From Candidatus Anammoximicrobium sp. (GTDB lineage: Bacteria; Planctomycetota; Planctomycetia; Pirellulales; Pirellulaceae): 38,222 nucleotides of DNA. The notes under the pieces are model-generated. The model was not told the origin of the DNA, searched no databases, and saw nothing but the letters and a program-made list of their open reading frames with translations. Below, piece by piece: positions 34,569 to 38,222 of this stretch (positions are counted from its first letter, which is position 1; each line of letters starts with the position of its first letter). The position numbers and the translations under genes are program-made. The stretch covers positions 1 to 38,222 of the forward strand of contig JAAYYU010000240.1 of the NCBI GenBank assembly GCA_012515235.1. Direction: 5' to 3'.

Positions 34569-35933
34569 TCACGTCGTTGTCGGGGCGATCGCACTTTGCG
34601 GCGTGCACGTCGAGAACGCGTCGCAGGGTGCTTCTTTGACATCTCTTCGGCCCCGGACCGGGCGGCCGGTCGTCAACGCCTCCTCCACGATCTCCGCGGC
34701 GCGGCTCGCGCCACCGGCCGCGAGGATCGCCTCCCCGACGGCCCGGGCCCGCTGCCGGAATGAGTCTTCGGTCAGCACCCGGTCGATCAACTGCCGCACC
34801 TCCGCGGCCGTGGCGTGGCTCGACGTTCGCAGCCCTACGCCCGACCGCTCGATCCGGGAGCCTATGCCCGGCGTATCTCCCCGCTTGGGAATCGCCACCA
34901 TGGGCACGCTGCGGCAAATCGCTTCCAGCACCGTGTTCAAGCCCGCGTGCGTGATCAGCAGGCGTGCTTTTTCCAGCAGCGCCAACTGGGGCGCGAAGTC
35001 GACCAGGAGCACATTCTCCGGGGCCGGGCCTACCCGCTCGCGCAACGAGGCTTTTTGGTCGTTCCACTTCCCCAGGCTGAAAACGAGCTGCGCCTCCAGG
35101 CCGGCGCAGGCCGCCAGGATCGTCCGCAGAACCGACAGTTCGGCAGCGTTGACCATGCTGCCCAACGAGGCGAAAATCAGGGGCCGCCCGTCCAACCAAT
35201 CCCAGGGAAACGCCGGATCGTTAAGGACCTCGCGGTTGCTGGCCAGCGAGCCGATGTAATGGAAAACGTCCGGAAGCTCGCGGCGGGGAAAATCGAATTC
35301 GGGACACAGCTGCGACACTTGGGCCAACGGCGACATCGAATCGTTGGGGTTCCGGAAAGGGGAAAGACGCCACGCCCGGCGACGGCGATTGACGGCCGCC
35401 AGGGTCGGCCGCATAAACCAATGCCAAGCGGCGTACGCGCAACGATTTCGCCGCAGTGCCCGGCCGTCTTCCGCGTACGGGAGATGCGTATACGGCGGCG
35501 GAACGGCATCCTCTTCATGCCACATCGTTCCCGAACACACCGTGACAAAGGGCAACCCCAGCCGCTCCGCGACACTCCCCGCGGCGACAATCGTGTGGTC
35601 GATGACGATGCCATCCGGCTGCAACTCGTCCAAGGCCGGCGGAAGCAGCCGGAGGGCGACCTCGGCCCGCCAGCGAAACCAATTCCTCAAAGCAATCATC
35701 CAGCCCGAGCCGGCCAGAGAAAAGGCGAGCCACATCGGCACCGACAATCGCTTGCGGATGCCGTCCGTGTTCAATTCGAACAGGGGGAGACCCAACTGCC
35801 GTGCGATCGCTACCGCCCGCGAACCCGAGACCATCGTCACGCGATGCCCGCGGCGCATCAGTTCCACGCCCAGCGGACCGTCGGACAACAGATGTCCCGC
35901 GTCGTCGGGGCAGATCAGTGCGTAATGAGCCAT
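34569..35933 (-). CDS. UGT/MGT-type glycosyltransferase (GT1)
   Basis: This 454-residue protein belongs to the GT-B UDP-glycosyltransferase group (macrolide glycosyltransferase or CrtX-like). The N-terminal half has MAHYALICPDDAGHLLSDGPLGVELMRRGHRVTMV. The C-terminal half has PLIFASLGSM (about 252-261), VDFAPQLALLEKARLLITHAGLNTVLEAI and GDTPGIGSRIERSGVG, the donor-binding signature with the sugar-contacting His. Such enzymes often glycosylate lipophilic small molecules, which makes this the best candidate for decorating the lipo-amino acid. ATG 35933 gives the family start; an upstream in-frame ATG at 36044 adds 37 unrelated residues. It is first in the minus-strand operon with the sulfotransferase and ATP-grasp gene. 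Confidence 0.88.
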   Translation of the reverse strand: MAHYALICPDDAGHLLSDGPLGVELMRRGHRVTMVSGSRAVAIARQLGLPLFELNTDGIRKRLSVPMWLAFSLAGSGWMIALRNWFRWRAEVALRLLPPALDELQPDGIVIDHTIVAAGSVAERLGLPFVTVCSGTMWHEEDAVPPPYTHLPYAEDGRALRRNRCAYAAWHWFMRPTLAAVNRRRRAWRLSPFRNPNDSMSPLAQVSQLCPEFDFPRRELPDVFHYIGSLASNREVLNDPAFPWDWLDGRPLIFASLGSMVNAAELSVLRTILAACAGLEAQLVFSLGKWNDQKASLRERVGPAPENVLLVDFAPQLALLEKARLLITHAGLNTVLEAICRSVPMVAIPKRGDTPGIGSRIERSGVGLRTSSHATAAEVRQLIDRVLTEDSFRQRARAVGEAILAAGGASRAAEIVEEALTTGRPVRGRRDVKEAPCDAFSTCTPQSAIAPTTT

Positions 35934-36130
35934 GCGCAAGAGGTCCTGCAGATCCGTCGCGCCAAGGGACGGAGCAGCGGCGAACTGCACGGGGCGCGAC
36001 GGCTCTCGTGGCGTGCCTGACGCTGCCGCGTGTTCCGAGAACAAACGCTACTTCCAGTCTAGTTTCTCCCGGCTCAGACGCAAGCCGCGTCCGCGAAAAC
36101 CGAGAATCTTGACTCATCCGCGAGGCGAGC

Positions 36131-37783
36131 CTACCGATCCGTGGGCGAAGGCACGGCTTCGGCGGGCGCGGGTAACGTCTCGGCAGCCGGCATATCCGGC
36201 AGAGACGGTTCCATCGGTATCGCCTCGCTGGAGATCACTTGGACTTCCCAGCCGCCGCCCAACGCCCGGTACACTTGGATCAAGCCCTGGGCGACTTCGC
36301 CGTGTGCCTGGGCCTGGAGGTCTTGCTGCTGGACTTTCGTTTGCGTGATGATCGAGATTTGGTTTGCGTCGGCTCCGCGCAGTTCCCTGGCGGCCTCGAT
36401 TCCCGCCACCGCTCGTTGCATGTGGGCGACGCTTCGGTCGAGGCCCGCGGCCCGCTCTTGGGCCCGCAGGAACCGCACCAGGCCGCTTTCCACTTCGGCA
36501 TTCGCCTGTAGGACCATGTTCTGGTAATTCGCCAGCAACTCGCGGAAGTGGGCATCCTGCGCGCGGACGTTATTGAGTATCCTCCCGTAATTCAGGATGT
36601 TCCAGCGAAATGAAGGACCTGCGTTCGAATTGAATGCCCGGGAGGCATTGAACAGCTGATCGAATTCCGGAGACGAATAACCCAGCGTGCCGGAAATCGT
36701 GATGCTGGGGTAGAATTCCGCCGTGGCGATCCCGATTTGCTCCGCTTGCGCCGCAACCTGACGCTCCGCGCGGCGGATATCCGGCCGCCGGCGCAGCAGG
36801 TCGGCCGGGATGCCTACGACGATCTCTCTCGGAGCGGTCGGAATCGGACCAGGGCGGATTTCCTGCAGCACGTCTCGAGGCGGGATGCCCAGCAACACAC
36901 ACAGCCGGTTGCAGGCCAGCCGGAGTTCGATTTGCAGTTGCGGGACGGCGGACTCGGTCTGGGCCAGAATGCTCTTAATCTGCTCGACATGATATTGCCG
37001 CGGCTGTTGGAGGCGGCGTTCCGGCCGCGGATCTCCGATCTCGTGCAGTTGCCGGATAATCCTGACGATCTTCCGCTGCTCGGCGATGTTCTGCTGCACA
37101 AATTCAATGCGTGTCTGGAGGGTACGGATGTGAACGTAGGTGGCGGCGATGTCACCCAAGAGCGTGACCAGTACTTCGTCGTACCCGGCGGCCGATGCTT
37201 CCAGGGTGTGTTCCGCCGACGCGACCGCGCGGCGGTATCGCCCCCAAAAATCGAGTTCCCAGCCCAGGCTGAAACCATCGCTCCACTGGTCCACGAAGTT
37301 GCCTTCACTCGTCAGGATGAAATCATATGTTCCCTCTGGAAGCGGGTTTCCCGGACCAACATAAGCGGTAATCGGGCTCGGAGGACCGACAGGTGTGTTC
37401 GCGCGTCGGAAGCTTCCCGATGCATACTGCGATTGCGGAAACAAGTTGCCGCGTGTGATCCCGAGTTGGGCTCGGGATCGCAGCACGCGGAAGCCGGCTT
37501 CGCGGAGAGAGAGGTTTTGGACCTGCGCGTTGGCGATCAGTTCGTCCAGCACGGGGTCCTGAAACACGCTCCACCAGCAACTTAAATCCGCTAGGTCTTC
37601 CCGCAATCGACCATCCGCGTCATCGATCCACCGTTCGGCCGTTTCCCCCACCGGCAGACAGTAACTCGGCCCGACCTTGAAACCGTTGTGGATGTACTCG
37701 TGCAGACCAGTGCATCCGCTCAGCGACAGCACGAACGCCGCCAGCGTGATCGCGGTCGAGCGAGCCCTGGTCGAACGCAGCAT
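36131..37783 (-). CDS. RND/ABC efflux outer-membrane lipoprotein (NodT/OprM type)
   Basis: This 550-residue protein is a TolC-class outer-membrane factor. The signal peptide ends in a lipobox, LSLSGC (lipidated Cys 24). Two OEP repeats follow: WWSVFQDPVLDELIANAQVQNLSLREA at about 68-94 opens the first, and the second contains DLLRRRPDIRRAERQVAAQAEQIGIATAEFYPSI, a NodT/OprM hallmark. Long coiled-coil helices lie between. The C-terminal 40 residues are Pro/Ala/Glu-rich and probably disordered. It is on the minus strand, 6.6 kb from macB, and has no adaptor or pump gene of its own here. It could therefore supply the outer-membrane channel for the MacAB pair. It lies 197 bases upstream of the glycosyltransferase start in the same direction, possibly in one transcript. 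Confidence 0.93.
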   Translation of the reverse strand: MLRSTRARSTAITLAAFVLSLSGCTGLHEYIHNGFKVGPSYCLPVGETAERWIDDADGRLREDLADLSCWWSVFQDPVLDELIANAQVQNLSLREAGFRVLRSRAQLGITRGNLFPQSQYASGSFRRANTPVGPPSPITAYVGPGNPLPEGTYDFILTSEGNFVDQWSDGFSLGWELDFWGRYRRAVASAEHTLEASAAGYDEVLVTLLGDIAATYVHIRTLQTRIEFVQQNIAEQRKIVRIIRQLHEIGDPRPERRLQQPRQYHVEQIKSILAQTESAVPQLQIELRLACNRLCVLLGIPPRDVLQEIRPGPIPTAPREIVVGIPADLLRRRPDIRRAERQVAAQAEQIGIATAEFYPSITISGTLGYSSPEFDQLFNASRAFNSNAGPSFRWNILNYGRILNNVRAQDAHFRELLANYQNMVLQANAEVESGLVRFLRAQERAAGLDRSVAHMQRAVAGIEAARELRGADANQISIITQTKVQQQDLQAQAHGEVAQGLIQVYRALGGGWEVQVISSEAIPMEPSLPDMPAAETLPAPAEAVPSPTDR

Positions 37784-38222
37784 GTCGTTTACCCCACGGT
37801 TTGAGAGAAGCCGAATTTCGATGGAACATCTGCAACGGATTTTTCCCTAGAATCGGCACCGTTGGAAAAGCAACTACAATCGGTTTCCCCGTCCCGTCCA
37901 AACACGCATTATCGCGCATCTTTTCCCAGTTGCCCCATCTTTACGCCGTGATTGGTGGCCATGAACCAAGAAGCCCGGCTCTTTCCGACAATGCCGGCCT
38001 CTGCAACTAGTGCGGCGTCCGATCTAAATATTGGGGGCGCGATGGGTGAGCGGCCCGGCGCTAGCCGCCGGTGGCGTCCGGAACCGGCGGCTAGCGCCCA
38101 ATGGCACTCACTTTGGCGTTTCGGGCAGTGGATTTTCTTTTTTCTGTTTCGCTTTTTTGGCGGAAATTTTCGTCATAAATTTGGTCGATTTAGGGCGGCG
38201 GGGATGAGCGCGACGAGGATAA
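37784..38222. other. Gene-free right edge of the window
   Basis: No supported gene is seen in these 439 bases. They should contain the promoter of the outer-membrane factor gene. A REP-like palindrome is at 38057-38098, followed by T-rich sequence (38133-38175). An ATG at 38204 opens a frame that is cut by the window end; with six codons visible nothing can be said about it. Confidence 0.55.
38057..38098. repeat. REP-like palindrome
   Basis: Perfect 16-bp inverted arms (GGCGCTAGCCGCCGGT at 38057-38072 and its complement at 38083-38098) flank a 10-base spacer. The layout (arms plus a 10-base spacer) parallels the palindrome in the hybrid synthase gene, but the sequence differs. It may be a dispersed repeat; a terminator role is less likely because no T-run follows directly. 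Confidence 0.8.

Noticed and set aside
34815..36020. 401-codon plus-strand frame over the UGT-like glycosyltransferase
   Set aside because: It is antisense to a gene with a full GT-B donor signature; the translated product is Arg/Gln/Pro-rich and resembles nothing.
1..38222. CRISPR arrays, tRNA or rRNA genes
   Set aside because: No regularly spaced direct repeats and no tRNA or rRNA-like sequences were found by reading; only single palindromes and one short CATCCCT tandem repeat are present.

Overview
The window is GC-rich, densely coding, bacterial and Gram-negative: it has an outer-membrane efflux lipoprotein, a MacA/MacB pair and a lipobox signal. Gene style, weak Shine-Dalgarno signals, sulfotransferases, DUF433-type genes and many palindromic repeats suggest a planctomycete-like genome. 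That assignment is inference, because there is no rRNA or other marker in the window.

Left part (about 1-6.5 kb): a small UPF0270/YheU-type gene, a large SNF2-family helicase with a C-terminal DUF3883-like domain, an unrecognised protein whose 3' end is fused out of frame to the tail of a DUF1156-type DNA methylase, and a DUF433 antitoxin-like gene followed by only the first codons of its usual DUF5615-type partner. This looks like a decayed defence/toxin-antitoxin island.

Centre (about 6.6-29.5 kb): a compact lipopeptide-type biosynthetic cluster. A divergent Sfp-type phosphopantetheinyl transferase faces a fatty-acyl-AMP ligase fused to an ACP. Next come a fully reducing PKS module (KS-AT-DH-ER-KR-ACP), a hybrid KS-AT-PCP-C-A-PCP-TE megasynthase, a SyrD/PvdE-type cyclic-peptide ABC exporter, and MacA and MacB homologues. 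Matching terminal helices on the three synthases support the order FAAL-ACP, PKS, hybrid. In the hybrid the KS has lost the His of its HGTGT motif (Gln instead) and the AT has lost its catalytic Ser (Gly instead). That module probably only passes the chain on. The A domain has an acidic pocket resembling the ornithine code. Simplest predicted product: a fatty acid extended by one saturated C2 unit and joined to one ornithine-like amino acid, released by the TE as an N-acyl amino acid or lactam.

Right part (about 29.6-37.8 kb): a GT32-like glycosyltransferase, a stub of a sulfotransferase gene, an intact sulfotransferase, a 161-bp MITE-like element, and a PP-loop (QueC-like) enzyme on the plus strand. 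On the minus strand are a UGT-like glycosyltransferase, a second sulfotransferase and an ATP-grasp enzyme in a tight operon, then a NodT/OprM-type outer-membrane factor that could complete the MacAB pump. These genes could decorate and export the lipo-amino acid, or could belong to surface polysaccharide metabolism.

Palindromic repeats recur: two perfect inverted repeats sit in frame inside coding sequences (helicase and hybrid synthase), and others lie in intergenic DNA.
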